The position numbers were made by a program, and so were the translations under genes. 47,496 nucleotides of DNA from Methanobacteriota archaeon (GTDB lineage: Archaea; Thermoplasmatota; Poseidoniia; MGIII; CG-Epi1), in contig JAAZXP010000003.1 in the NCBI GenBank assembly GCA_014240055.1, forward strand, positions 10,600 to 58,095, read 5' to 3'. The first letter of the stretch is position 1. Each line of letters starts with the position of its first letter. Positions 40,047 to 47,496 of the stretch are shown here, in pieces. The notes beneath the pieces were generated by a model, which was not told the DNA's origin, made no database searches, and worked only from the letters and a program-made list of their open reading frames with translations.

Positions 40047-40826
40047 CTACTTGGTCCCAGTTATCAGACGTCCTTCCATCCCTCCTGCGATTTCTACCAC
40101 TTGTCCAGTAGTATGTCCTGAGAGTGAATCAGAGGCTAATATTATGATAGAGTTCGCAACATCTTCTGGACTTGCTAATTTTTTTAGTGACATGGTTGAA
40201 ATAATTCGGTCTACACGTTTTTGATCCAATCCCTTTTCTAACCTTTTTTCACTGACAGTCCACCCTGGCGCTACAGCATTAACTCTCACTCCATCTCCAA
40301 TTTGTGCAGCATCATTCTTTAGCGTTTTTAATAATCCTGAGGTGATTGCACCTTTTGCAGCAGCATAATCTGCATGCCCAGCTTCACCATATATTCCTGC
40401 AGTAGATCCAATAAGAATTAGGGCACCTTTCTTTGTTTCAGAAGCATGCTTTAGAAATTCACGCGCAGTATTGTAAGTTAGAGACAAATTTGTAGAGATT
40501 GTATGATTCCATCGTTCTTCTTCAATTTCCCATATTGGAGCAAATTCTTTTGGATAATTTCCTGCATTTGATATGCAAACATCAATTCTTCCTTCTCTTT
40601 CAATTACTTTACTGAAAAGTTTCTTAGCTTCAGCAGAATTCGTTAAGTCTGCACCAATTGCAGTTCCTTTAATTTCAGTTGCAATTTTTTCAGCATTCTC
40701 TTTTGACTTATTGTAATGAATAATAACTTTTGCACCTTGCTTGGCAAAAGATTTCGAAATCACTGCCCCAATATTTCCAGCACCTCCCGTTACCAGGACG
40801 ATTTTACCATTTAGGTTAGTATTCAT
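40047..40826 (-). CDS. Short-chain dehydrogenase/reductase, possibly acetoacetyl-CoA or 3-oxoacyl reductase
   Basis: A 259-residue classical SDR. The NAD(P)-binding motif is TGGAGNIG (residues 13-20), NAG appears at 87-89, and the catalytic set is Ser141, Tyr154 and Lys158 (DYAAAK). The C-terminal DSLSGHTTGQVVEIAGG segment is shared with FabG/PhaB-like 3-oxoacyl reductases. It overlaps the thiolase gene by 4 nt. The pair suggests reduction of a 3-ketoacyl-CoA made by, or fed to, the thiolase (PhaA/PhaB-like or beta-oxidation-like). Without the rest of the pathway the direction is unknown. Confidence 0.85.
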   Translation of the reverse strand: MNTNLNGKIVLVTGGAGNIGAVISKSFAKQGAKVIIHYNKSKENAEKIATEIKGTAIGADLTNSAEAKKLFSKVIEREGRIDVCISNAGNYPKEFAPIWEIEEERWNHTISTNLSLTYNTAREFLKHASETKKGALILIGSTAGIYGEAGHADYAAAKGAITSGLLKTLKNDAAQIGDGVRVNAVAPGWTVSEKRLEKGLDQKRVDRIISTMSLKKLASPEDVANSIIILASDSLSGHTTGQVVEIAGGMEGRLITGTK

Positions 40827-41995
40827 GTTTCAATTTCAATTGCAGTAGCCATTCCTCCGCCTAAACAGGCAGTAGCAAATCCACGCTTTCCTCGACGAGC
40901 TCTCAAAGCATGAATTAAAGCTAATACAATTCTACAACCAGAAGCGCCAAGTGGATGGCCCATTGCAACTGCTCCACCGTGAACATTTAATTTTTCATGT
41001 TTCAATCCCAATCCTTGCATTACTCCTAAGCAAGCAGATGCAAAAGCTTCATTATGTTCGTAAAGATCATAATCTTGTTGACCATTTCGACCTTGCATTT
41101 TCCATAACTTTTGAACTGCCGGTATTGGTGCAGACATAACATCTTCTGAAGGCACACCCACCGCACAATAGTTGGTAATTGTAGCTAAACATTCTAAATC
41201 TAATTCTTTGGCTTTCTCGCGTGACATTACTAAGCAAGCTGCAGCCCCGTCTGAGATTTGGCTTGCATTTCCTGCAGTTACAACTCCGTTTTCATCAAAC
41301 ACTGGCTTTAATTTTCCTAAAGTTTCCAAACTTGAGTTTGGTCTAATCCCTTCGTCTTTACTCAATATGCCGCCATCGTATTCAACAGGGATGTGATAAC
41401 TTTCAAATGCGCCTTTTTTGTAAGCACTGTGCGCGCGAATATGAGATTCAATTGCAAATAAATCAGCTTCATCTCTAGTAATATTAAATTTTTCAGCAAT
41501 TCGATTTCCAGTTTGAGCCATCACCATTCCGTTAATCGGATCAATTAAACCATCAACCATCATACTATCCATTGGTTTTTCCATGCTTACTCTTCCATCT
41601 TTAGCTCTAGATACTGTAAAAGGAGCTTGAGACATAGATTCCATCCCTCCTACCATCATAACATCGGATTCTCCGGAACGGATAGAGGAAGCTGCCAACA
41701 TTATTGCTTTCATACTAGAGCCACACATTTTGTTTATTGTTAGAGCTGGAATTCTTTCAGGAATGCCTGCTTTCAATGCTGCCTGACGTGCAGGGTGTTG
41801 ACCTAGGCCAGCAGAAAGGACGTTACCCATTATGACTTCATCAATTATTTCAGGATCAACTTTAGTTTGCTCTAAAGTTGCTTTAATTGCTAGAGCTCCT
41901 AAATCTACCGCAGGAGTATCGAAGAGTGCGCCCTTGAATTTCCCTTGAGCCGTTCTAACGCCTCCAACAATCACAACATCTCTAGCATATTCCAT
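40823..41995 (-). CDS. Acetyl-CoA C-acetyltransferase (thiolase)
   Basis: A 390-residue bacterial-type thiolase. The nucleophilic Cys91 is in NKMCGSSMKA, the EHNEAFASA segment supplies the Asn-Glu loop, HGGAVAMGHPLGASGCR supplies the catalytic His, and TACLGGGMA the second Cys. This is the biosynthetic/degradative thiolase type rather than the archaeal SCP2-like thiolase that partners with a DUF35 protein, and no DUF35 gene is next to it. It condenses two acetyl-CoA or cleaves acetoacetyl-CoA. It is first in an operon with an SDR and has a TATA-like TATTTTAG about 30 nt upstream. Confidence 0.93.
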   Translation of the reverse strand: MEYARDVVIVGGVRTAQGKFKGALFDTPAVDLGALAIKATLEQTKVDPEIIDEVIMGNVLSAGLGQHPARQAALKAGIPERIPALTINKMCGSSMKAIMLAASSIRSGESDVMMVGGMESMSQAPFTVSRAKDGRVSMEKPMDSMMVDGLIDPINGMVMAQTGNRIAEKFNITRDEADLFAIESHIRAHSAYKKGAFESYHIPVEYDGGILSKDEGIRPNSSLETLGKLKPVFDENGVVTAGNASQISDGAAACLVMSREKAKELDLECLATITNYCAVGVPSEDVMSAPIPAVQKLWKMQGRNGQQDYDLYEHNEAFASACLGVMQGLGLKHEKLNVHGGAVAMGHPLGASGCRIVLALIHALRARRGKRGFATACLGGGMATAIEIET

Positions 41996-42020
41996 TGATT
42001 TTTACTCAGATAGCGGCTGA

Positions 42021-42058
42021 CTAAAATAGCTTCGCAAGTATTAAGAAAACCTATACTA
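42021..42058. promoter_or_regulatory. Divergent promoter region between thiolase and valS
   Basis: The 82-nt gap contains GCTATTTTAG on the reverse strand about 30 nt from the thiolase start, and CTATACTA at 42051-42058 about 24 nt from the valS start. Both are consistent with leaderless transcription. Confidence 0.4.
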
Positions 42059-42077
42059 GGGACAGATAGCAGAAAAC

Positions 42078-44549
42078 ATGGCCGAATTCAAAATTAAGGA
42101 AAAACGCTGGACTGTAGATTTAGAGAAAAAGATACAGGAGGAACATTTTTCCAAAGGGCCGAGATATGCCTTTGATTCTAATTCAGGCAAAGAAGTTTTT
42201 GTAATTGATACACCACCTCCCTATCCTTCAGGAACTTGGCACATTGGGGCTGTAGCTCAATATTCAATGATAGATGTTATTGCTCGTAGTCAAAGATTAC
42301 TAGGTAAGGAAGTTTACTTTCCATGGGGTGTAGACCGCAATGGAATTAACATAGAATTCACGGTCGAGAAGAAAACTGGCCGTAAAATGAAAACTTATGA
42401 TCGTGCTGAATTTCTAGAAATCTGCAGAAATGAAATAGAGAAATATACTCAAGAAATGCGAAATATTGCAAAAAGAGTTGGACTTTCTTGTGCTTATGAC
42501 AATGAATATTTGACAGATGCTCCCGATTATAGGGCTGTCACTCAGTCGATATTCATTGATTTATTCAAACGTGGAGATATTGTCGAAGAATTAAGACCAA
42601 ATTTGTATGATCCTGTCGAAGGAACTACTATTGCAGAAGCCGAGGTAGAGCGCTTATCTCGCAAAACTAAATTAGTAGATGTAAGATGGTCAGTAACTGA
42701 TGATTCCAATCATTCTCCAGTGATTATATCTACAACAAGGCCCGAATTAATTTGTGCCTGTGGAATAGTTCTCGTTAACCCTGAAGATTCTAGATATGAA
42801 AAACTTATTGGGAAAACTTTAGACCTGCCTATGAAAACATCAGGCCGTTCTAAAACTGTTGAAATCCGAGCCCATCCTAGTGTGAGCATGGAATTTGGTT
42901 CAGGTGTATTGATGGTATGTTCGTTTGGTGACCAGAATGATGTTTCTGTATTTAGAGAATTAGGTCTCACTCCTTTCCAAGCAATAGATCTGGATGGAAA
43001 TATAACAGAAATTGGAGGTCCGTTAGCTGGTTTATCAGTTTTAGATGCACGAAAACAAGCTATTGAAATGTTAGAAGAAACAGATAGAATTGAAAACATA
43101 GTAGAAAGAGATCAAGAAATTCCAGTTTCTGAACGTGGTAAAAACCCAATTGAAATTATTCTACTGAAAGAATGGTATGTTAGACAAACTCATATCCAAG
43201 ACAGAATCAAAGAATTGTCTGATGAAATTAATTTCGTACCTAAACGAAATAAACAATTTTTGTTAGACTGGATGGATAATATTACAATTGATTGGCCAGT
43301 TAGCAGACGCAGATGGTATCATACCGAAATTCCAATTTGGTATTCACAAGATAGAACCAAAGTAGTAACTCCACCACACGGAACTTACGTTCAGCCATGG
43401 CAAGATGAACCTCCTGCAGATTCGATAGTACTAGATAGGGAAACTCGTAAAGAATTAGGCAATTATTCAGATATAAAGGATGAATTAGGTAATCTAGAAG
43501 GTGAAGAAAAGGTATTTGATACTTGGATGGATTCATCAAATTCTAATTTATATGTTTCTGGATATTTATCAAATCCGGAACTATTTGAAAAGGCATTTCC
43601 AACTGGTATTAGACCGCAAGGTAAGGAAATAGTTCGAACTTGGTTGTATTATACACTTCTTAAATCTACTTTACTTCTAGATAAACCAGGATTCGCAAAT
43701 GTTTGGATTGATGGTCTGGGCATGGATCCTTGGGGTCGAAAGATGTCTAAGTCACTTGGTAATGGTATTGATGCTGGTTCAGTTTTAGAATGTGGAGCTG
43801 GTGGCCGAACAGGTTCTTGGAAAATCAAAGGACCAGAAGGCAAACAAGTTGCATTACAGGCTAAGAAAATAGGTTCGGAATGTTTTAGATTTTGGAAAGC
43901 GGCCGATGCGCAAGTAGGTGATGATTTTCAGATAAATCCGGAACAGATTGAATTAAGATATTTTGGTGTTTTGACGAAGATTTTCAACGTAGGTAGATTT
44001 GCATCTCAATTTGATTTCAAGGGAGATTTAGATATAATGCCAGATAATCTTGAAAATGAAGATAAATGGATTTTAGCAGAATTTTCGGATTTACTTGGAA
44101 AGGCTAAAACAGGATATTCAGATTTAGACATCTATACTGCAGCTCAAGGAATCAAGACTTTTAGCACAGGCGTGTTTGCTTCACATTGGCTTGAAATGGC
44201 TAAAACTAGATTGTACAATGAAGATGCTTCAGCTACTTGGACACTACACCGCATTTTCAGAGATTTATTGTCGATATTATCTCCAGTATGTCCTTTCTTC
44301 ACTCATCATTTATCAACAACATTATATGAGAAATCAGCAGTAGATATAGATATTTTCCCAGAATTACCAATATCTGAAACTGAACAATGGGTAAAGATGA
44401 CTGATTCGTTAGTTGATTTCAATTCTACAGTTTGGAAAGCTAAGAAGGATGATGGAATTTCTTTGGCAGCGCCTATTTCAGGACATAATGTACCAGATGA
44501 CTTAAAGGTGATCGAGAAAGCTTTAATTTTAATGCATAAATTAGAATAA
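42078..44549 (+). CDS. valS: Valyl-tRNA synthetase
   Basis: An 823-residue class Ia synthetase, slightly shorter than many archaeal ValRS. The HIGH-type motif is HIGA (residues 55-58) within PPPYPSGTWHIGAVAQYSMI, and KMSKS lies near residue 555 (DPWGRKMSKSLGNGID). The editing domain includes TTRPELICACGIVLVNPEDSRY, typical of archaeal ValRS. WPVSRRRWYHTEIPIWY precedes the catalytic half-domain, and DTWMDSSNSNL matches the valine group better than Ile or Leu enzymes. It charges tRNA-Val and hydrolyses mischarged Thr. The C-terminus is short, with no clear coiled-coil tRNA arm. Confidence 0.93.
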   Translation: MAEFKIKEKRWTVDLEKKIQEEHFSKGPRYAFDSNSGKEVFVIDTPPPYPSGTWHIGAVAQYSMIDVIARSQRLLGKEVYFPWGVDRNGINIEFTVEKKTGRKMKTYDRAEFLEICRNEIEKYTQEMRNIAKRVGLSCAYDNEYLTDAPDYRAVTQSIFIDLFKRGDIVEELRPNLYDPVEGTTIAEAEVERLSRKTKLVDVRWSVTDDSNHSPVIISTTRPELICACGIVLVNPEDSRYEKLIGKTLDLPMKTSGRSKTVEIRAHPSVSMEFGSGVLMVCSFGDQNDVSVFRELGLTPFQAIDLDGNITEIGGPLAGLSVLDARKQAIEMLEETDRIENIVERDQEIPVSERGKNPIEIILLKEWYVRQTHIQDRIKELSDEINFVPKRNKQFLLDWMDNITIDWPVSRRRWYHTEIPIWYSQDRTKVVTPPHGTYVQPWQDEPPADSIVLDRETRKELGNYSDIKDELGNLEGEEKVFDTWMDSSNSNLYVSGYLSNPELFEKAFPTGIRPQGKEIVRTWLYYTLLKSTLLLDKPGFANVWIDGLGMDPWGRKMSKSLGNGIDAGSVLECGAGGRTGSWKIKGPEGKQVALQAKKIGSECFRFWKAADAQVGDDFQINPEQIELRYFGVLTKIFNVGRFASQFDFKGDLDIMPDNLENEDKWILAEFSDLLGKAKTGYSDLDIYTAAQGIKTFSTGVFASHWLEMAKTRLYNEDASATWTLHRIFRDLLSILSPVCPFFTHHLSTTLYEKSAVDIDIFPELPISETEQWVKMTDSLVDFNSTVWKAKKDDGISLAAPISGHNVPDDLKVIEKALILMHKLE

Positions 44550-44594
44550 TTACGTACGAAGGTTTATTAGTTTGAAAGGCATTAGTGTATTTAC

Positions 44595-44699
44595 ATGAGG
44601 CACCCATATGATATTAGACTTGAAGAATTGGAAGCTAGGGTTGCCCGCCTAGAGTCCATCATCAAAAAGTCTTTTAAGAAACGCAAAATTCTAGCTTAA
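44595..44699 (+). CDS. 34-residue coiled-coil peptide (hypothetical)
   Basis: An ATG at 44595 opens 34 codons ending in TAA at 44697-44699. The peptide has a heptad-like run (DIRLEELEARVARLESII) followed by a strongly basic KKSFKKRKIL tail, so it could form a short coiled-coil with a nucleic-acid-binding or membrane-binding end. TTTATTAG about 28 nt upstream would give a leaderless start, the pattern seen for other first genes here. No family is recognised. The gap between valS and the PKD gene holds nothing else obvious. Confidence 0.5.
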   Translation: MRHPYDIRLEELEARVARLESIIKKSFKKRKILA

Positions 44700-44748
44700 G
44701 AAAAAAATAGTTACCGACTATAGCCAGTTCCTAGTTATGTAATGTACT

Positions 44749-45615
44749 TTATTCAATATAGTCGACAAACCATTCAGTTTCTGGTTTATGCCAATCTCTT
44801 ATTTGGTCTGTTTCTAGGACAAGTTCAAAATTATATCCATTCTCATCATCTGTAAGCACATGCGTAAAGTTAACGGTTTTACTATTTGTATTGAATGTTT
44901 CATCAAATACTACTTCTTCTGAAACCACACTTCCTCCATTATATGATTTGAGAATAACTCGTAAATGACATTGCTGTATTATGAGCCTCTGAGTACAATC
45001 TTCAGTACTTCCATCGTGAGTAACAGTTGTCTCTCCAACAATTGTTTTTGCTCCATTTTCGATTTTCAAATCAATAGTAGTTTCTTTAGCCGTTGGGGCG
45101 CATGTACATTCCATATTGTCTGATATGACAAACCCATCAAAATTAACTGTGATCATTGTTTGATTGGTAGAACTAACTCCATCCTTTGAAGTTATTTTTA
45201 AAGTGACAATATATTTTCCAGGTTGTTCATAACTGTGACTTCCTTCGACACCCTCGAATTCATTATTATCTCCAAAATTCCAAAGGTATGTTTCAATATC
45301 TCCAATTGAAGAATAAGCATCAAATTGGAAAGTATAATTGTCCCATTCAGCTTCTTGAACTTCATCATTATCTCCATCATCTACTTCTTCCATTGAGTAA
45401 TAATTAGTGCCGAATCGAGTATCAACATTTATTTTTGCCATTACATCTTCTAAAATAATTTCAGGTTCTTTAATATCCTCAATAATTTCTTCATCATCAT
45501 TTTGTAATTCATCTAAGTATTCATCAAACACCCCATCGCTGAAGGCATAAGCTCCCGCTCCACCGACGAAGATTAGGCTGATAAAAATTAGAAGTGTAGT
45601 TTTCTTCACATTCAT
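44749..45615 (-). CDS. Secreted or membrane-anchored PKD-domain protein
   Basis: A 288-residue protein with an N-terminal membrane anchor or signal (about residues 6-26, LLIFISLIFVGGAGAYAF) and an acidic linker. A PKD-type Ig-fold domain follows at about residues 95-160; its signature is YLWNFGDNNEF followed by HSYEQPGKYIVTLKI. The last roughly 120 residues form another beta-rich domain with four Cys (CTC, CTQ, QCH) and no known family. PKD domains serve protein or glycan contacts on archaeal surfaces. It is divergent from the multi-TM family gene. Confidence 0.8.
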   Translation of the reverse strand: MNVKKTTLLIFISLIFVGGAGAYAFSDGVFDEYLDELQNDDEEIIEDIKEPEIILEDVMAKINVDTRFGTNYYSMEEVDDGDNDEVQEAEWDNYTFQFDAYSSIGDIETYLWNFGDNNEFEGVEGSHSYEQPGKYIVTLKITSKDGVSSTNQTMITVNFDGFVISDNMECTCAPTAKETTIDLKIENGAKTIVGETTVTHDGSTEDCTQRLIIQQCHLRVILKSYNGGSVVSEEVVFDETFNTNSKTVNFTHVLTDDENGYNFELVLETDQIRDWHKPETEWFVDYIE

Positions 45616-45712
45616 TACTTAGAGTGCTAGTAAATAGTAGTTAGCTTAGTGGTTTGTTAGGCAAATCGAATAGATACCGAATAGTTAAGTAAGCATATTT
45701 GCAGTGCACTGT

Positions 45713-46780
45713 ATGTTTGACGCCATAAAGTCTATGCCTGCTAAAGTTTGTTTGAGTCTTTCTTTCCTCATTGGAATAGCATACTCAATAAACTTCATAT
45801 TCTTTTCATCGTGTTCAGTTGTAAACGGTGATGGAGATTGTTTTTCACTAATTCCTAATGGTGCAGATCCCTCTCATGAATCCTACGGAAGAGGTGCGGG
45901 AACTTTGTATGTCGCTGGAGCTCTTATGCTTGGAGCAATTACTGGAAACTTATTAATTCTGAATGAAGGCGCTCGTGGCAAATGGACTATTATGATTCCA
46001 ACTATTGCTGGTTTTACTTCATTGGCAATCGTATTAGCACCACCATTCCAAGGTGGATATGAGGCCGTAAATAATACTCCACTTTTTGCTACAATCGCAG
46101 CTTTAGGATTATACGTAGCCGCATATGTAATGTTGAAAGATGAAGGTGTCGATGAAGGCTTAGCTTTCAATATGGGCATAAAAGTAAACAATGAAGCTAA
46201 ATATGCAATAATAATTTCCTCTGTTATTGGCACACTATACTCAATAAATCATTTCTTTTTCGCAGACGGATATGCGGGTGCTGGAGGTTCAACTCTTATT
46301 CCTGGTTTTGAAGAAGGATCTTATTGGGATGATCCAATTGCTGCAACACCAATCGGTTATCGAGTTTTAGCATCATTCTTTGTTATCTATGTTTCAATGG
46401 GATTAATCTTACTGACCAATGGAGCTAAAGGAAATTGGCCTGCCGCACATGTATTGTTATTTGGAATTACCTTCTTTGCGTTATCAGTTATTATTGGAAA
46501 TATAGCAGTTAACGATCAGATAATACCAGAGGGAGATAATGCTGGAACCTGGGAAGCTGACACAAGCACAAGTGGATCCAATATTGCAGTTAGTGGTTTT
46601 GTTATGTTTTTGAATATCTTTGCATATTATAAAATGAGGGAAGAAGGTGTTGAAGAAGGCATGACTTTCGCAGGTGAAGCTCCTGAAAATAATGATGATT
46701 TCTTTTACAAAATGTATCCGGCAGTAACAGGAGTGTTTCTAGTTCTTCTGTTAATAGCAAATTATGTGACGCAGGTGTAA
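45713..46780 (+). CDS. Internally duplicated polytopic membrane protein of unknown family
   Basis: 355 residues from the ATG at 45713 (a GTG at 45704 would add three). The chain consists of two related four-helix units and one last helix. Unit 1 has IGIAYSINFIFF, a GAGTLYVAGALMLGAITGN helix, LNEGARGKW and ends MLKDEGVDEGLAF. Unit 2 repeats this as IGTLYSINHFFF, VLASFFVIYVSMGLI, LTNGAKGNW and KMREEGVEEGMTF. A final helix (about residues 332-352) follows. It starts a set with two smaller related proteins downstream, separated by one base. No catalytic or transport motif was recognised. The related genes begin with the same DAIK motif. Confidence 0.7.
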   Translation: MFDAIKSMPAKVCLSLSFLIGIAYSINFIFFSSCSVVNGDGDCFSLIPNGADPSHESYGRGAGTLYVAGALMLGAITGNLLILNEGARGKWTIMIPTIAGFTSLAIVLAPPFQGGYEAVNNTPLFATIAALGLYVAAYVMLKDEGVDEGLAFNMGIKVNNEAKYAIIISSVIGTLYSINHFFFADGYAGAGGSTLIPGFEEGSYWDDPIAATPIGYRVLASFFVIYVSMGLILLTNGAKGNWPAAHVLLFGITFFALSVIIGNIAVNDQIIPEGDNAGTWEADTSTSGSNIAVSGFVMFLNIFAYYKMREEGVEEGMTFAGEAPENNDDFFYKMYPAVTGVFLVLLLIANYVTQV

Positions 46781-46781
46781 A

Positions 46782-47192
46782 ATGGACGCAATCAAACAAT
46801 ACATGAAACCAAAATGGGTGTTGACAGGTGTTGGTATCCTATTCACAATCTTTACGTTGTTGACTTACGCTGAGATTATGAACGCAGCGGAAACGGGATG
46901 GGGTGCTGATAATTACGATGAGAGAGACGTTTTCTACGAGAAAGCGTGGGCAGCTACCTTCTTCCTCGTCGCACTTATTACAATTGTTTCTGGCCAATTT
47001 ATTGAAGGGAGAGCTCAGGCAATTCTTGCAATTACGATTGGAGGTGGCAATATCTTCATTTTCTTACTAACGGTTCTTGCAGCTGGTGATTTGGGGTATG
47101 GTTACACAGATAGTGCTGCTAATTGGGGGCTACCTATGATATGTGCGACTTGTATGTTAGTGTCAGGATTTCTACATTTAGAGGAGGAATAG
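46782..47192 (+). CDS. Four-TM membrane protein, tandem paralogue 1
   Basis: A 136-residue protein with four hydrophobic helices and a soluble loop after helix 1 (GWGADNYDERDVFYEKAW). It begins MDAIKQYMKPKW. FIEGRAQAILAI between helices 2 and 3 resembles the LNEGARGKW turn of the upstream duplicated protein, which suggests that the 4-TM unit is shared. It starts 1 nt after the upstream gene stops, and GGAGG near its 3' end serves the next gene. Function unknown. Confidence 0.7.
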   Translation: MDAIKQYMKPKWVLTGVGILFTIFTLLTYAEIMNAAETGWGADNYDERDVFYEKAWAATFFLVALITIVSGQFIEGRAQAILAITIGGGNIFIFLLTVLAAGDLGYGYTDSAANWGLPMICATCMLVSGFLHLEEE

Positions 47193-47193
47193 A

Positions 47194-47496
47194 ATGGACG
47201 CAATCAAACAATATATGCAACCAAAATGGTGGTTGATTGTAATAGGAGTTCTCGGATTTATTACAGGCGTAGGAAATTATGCTACAGCTGAAGATTCTGC
47301 TGAAATAGGATGGGGTGATGATTACACGGCCAATGATGTTTTCTATGAAAAAGCATGGGGGCTTAATCAACTTCCTCTCTCTATTGCTGCCCTAGTCTCA
47401 GGATTACTGCTAACTGGAAGGGCACGTTCAATAATGGCAATGACAATTAGTGGAGGTTTTTGGTCTAGTATGGTTGTGTTATATCCTGCAGGAACT
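47194..47496 (+). CDS. Four-TM membrane protein, tandem paralogue 2 (partial)
   Basis: An open frame from the ATG at 47194 to the right edge of the window, 101 codons with no stop, so the gene is cut. It begins MDAIKQYMQPKWW; its first 36 nt match the paralogue upstream at 34 positions, and DVFYEKAWG is also shared. It has the same first helix, a GWGDDYTANDVFYEKAW loop, and the ALVSGLLLTGRARSIMAMTI helix pair. GGAGG at 47183-47187 is a clear ribosome binding site 6 nt before the ATG. Confidence 0.75.
   Translation, partial: MDAIKQYMQPKWWLIVIGVLGFITGVGNYATAEDSAEIGWGDDYTANDVFYEKAWGLNQLPLSIAALVSGLLLTGRARSIMAMTISGGFWSSMVVLYPAGT

Noticed and set aside
40823..41995. Archaeal thiolase/HMG-CoA synthase/DUF35 complex of the mevalonate pathway
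   Set aside because: The thiolase has the bacterial-type Cys/His set and lies next to an SDR, with no DUF35 or HMG-CoA synthase gene beside it.
1..47496. CRISPR arrays, insertion sequences, integrases or attachment sites
   Set aside because: None was seen by eye. There are no regularly spaced repeats, transposase motifs or integrase-like proteins, and gene order looks chromosomal.

Overview
The window is AT-rich archaeal DNA and most likely comes from a surface-ocean planktonic euryarchaeon of the Marine Group II/III type (Thermoplasmatota, Poseidoniia-like). Archaeal markers are RadA, RPA with an RPA-associated protein, aIF5B, aIF1, the RNase P protein Rpp29, archaeal-type adenylate kinase, and a ribosomal superoperon carrying eS4, eL32 and eL19. 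A blue-type proteorhodopsin, OPT and SSS transporters, and secreted PKD/CARDB/subtilase proteins fit a photoheterotrophic marine lifestyle. The group is inferred from gene content. No rRNA or tRNA gene was seen, so it cannot be fixed more precisely.

Layout. 1-2.8 kb: a truncated RidA gene, a lipoprotein subtilase, then a GYD-domain gene and a proton-pumping rhodopsin. 2.8-5.5 kb: a tightly packed reverse-strand cluster of one helical protein, three KaiC/RecA-fold proteins with progressively degraded Walker A motifs, and a small membrane protein. 5.6-9.8 kb: an OPT-SSS transporter operon. 9.9-11.8 kb: a cell-surface CARDB protein and a small unknown protein. 11.8-16.2 kb: a single-strand DNA binding and recombination region (rpa, rpap, radA and a 40-codon ORF on the reverse strand; a second OB-fold SSB-like gene and a small helical protein on the forward strand). 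16.2-19.3 kb: a PLP enzyme and aIF5B. 19.3-22.2 kb: a three-gene glycan-type operon (PIG-L deacetylase, GT4 glycosyltransferase, ATP-grasp). 22.3-22.8 kb: a HemK-like methyltransferase.

22.8-38.3 kb is one continuous reverse-strand ribosomal superoperon: uL3-uL4-uL23-uL2-uS19-uL22-uS3-uL29-aIF1-Rpp29-uS17-uL14-uL24-eS4-uL5-uS14-uS8-uL6-eL32-eL19-uL18-uS5-uL30-uL15-SecY-(hexapeptide transferase)-AdkA-DUF106. Most junctions overlap by 1-14 nt. It is preceded by a long leader that can fold into a compact three-way junction. 38.5-42 kb holds an acyltransferase-3 membrane protein, an SDR and a thiolase. 42-44.7 kb holds valS and a 34-residue coiled-coil ORF. 44.7-47.5 kb holds a PKD protein and a run of related multi-TM proteins that continues past the window edge.

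Transcription. Almost every first gene of a unit has a TATA-like box 24-31 nt upstream of its start codon, which predicts leaderless mRNAs. Some internal genes have GGAGG-type ribosome binding sites or stop/start overlaps. rpa (short leader with a strong Shine-Dalgarno sequence) and uL3 (about 160 nt leader) are the exceptions. No stretch over about 300 bases lacks a gene. No CRISPR array, insertion sequence or integrase was seen.
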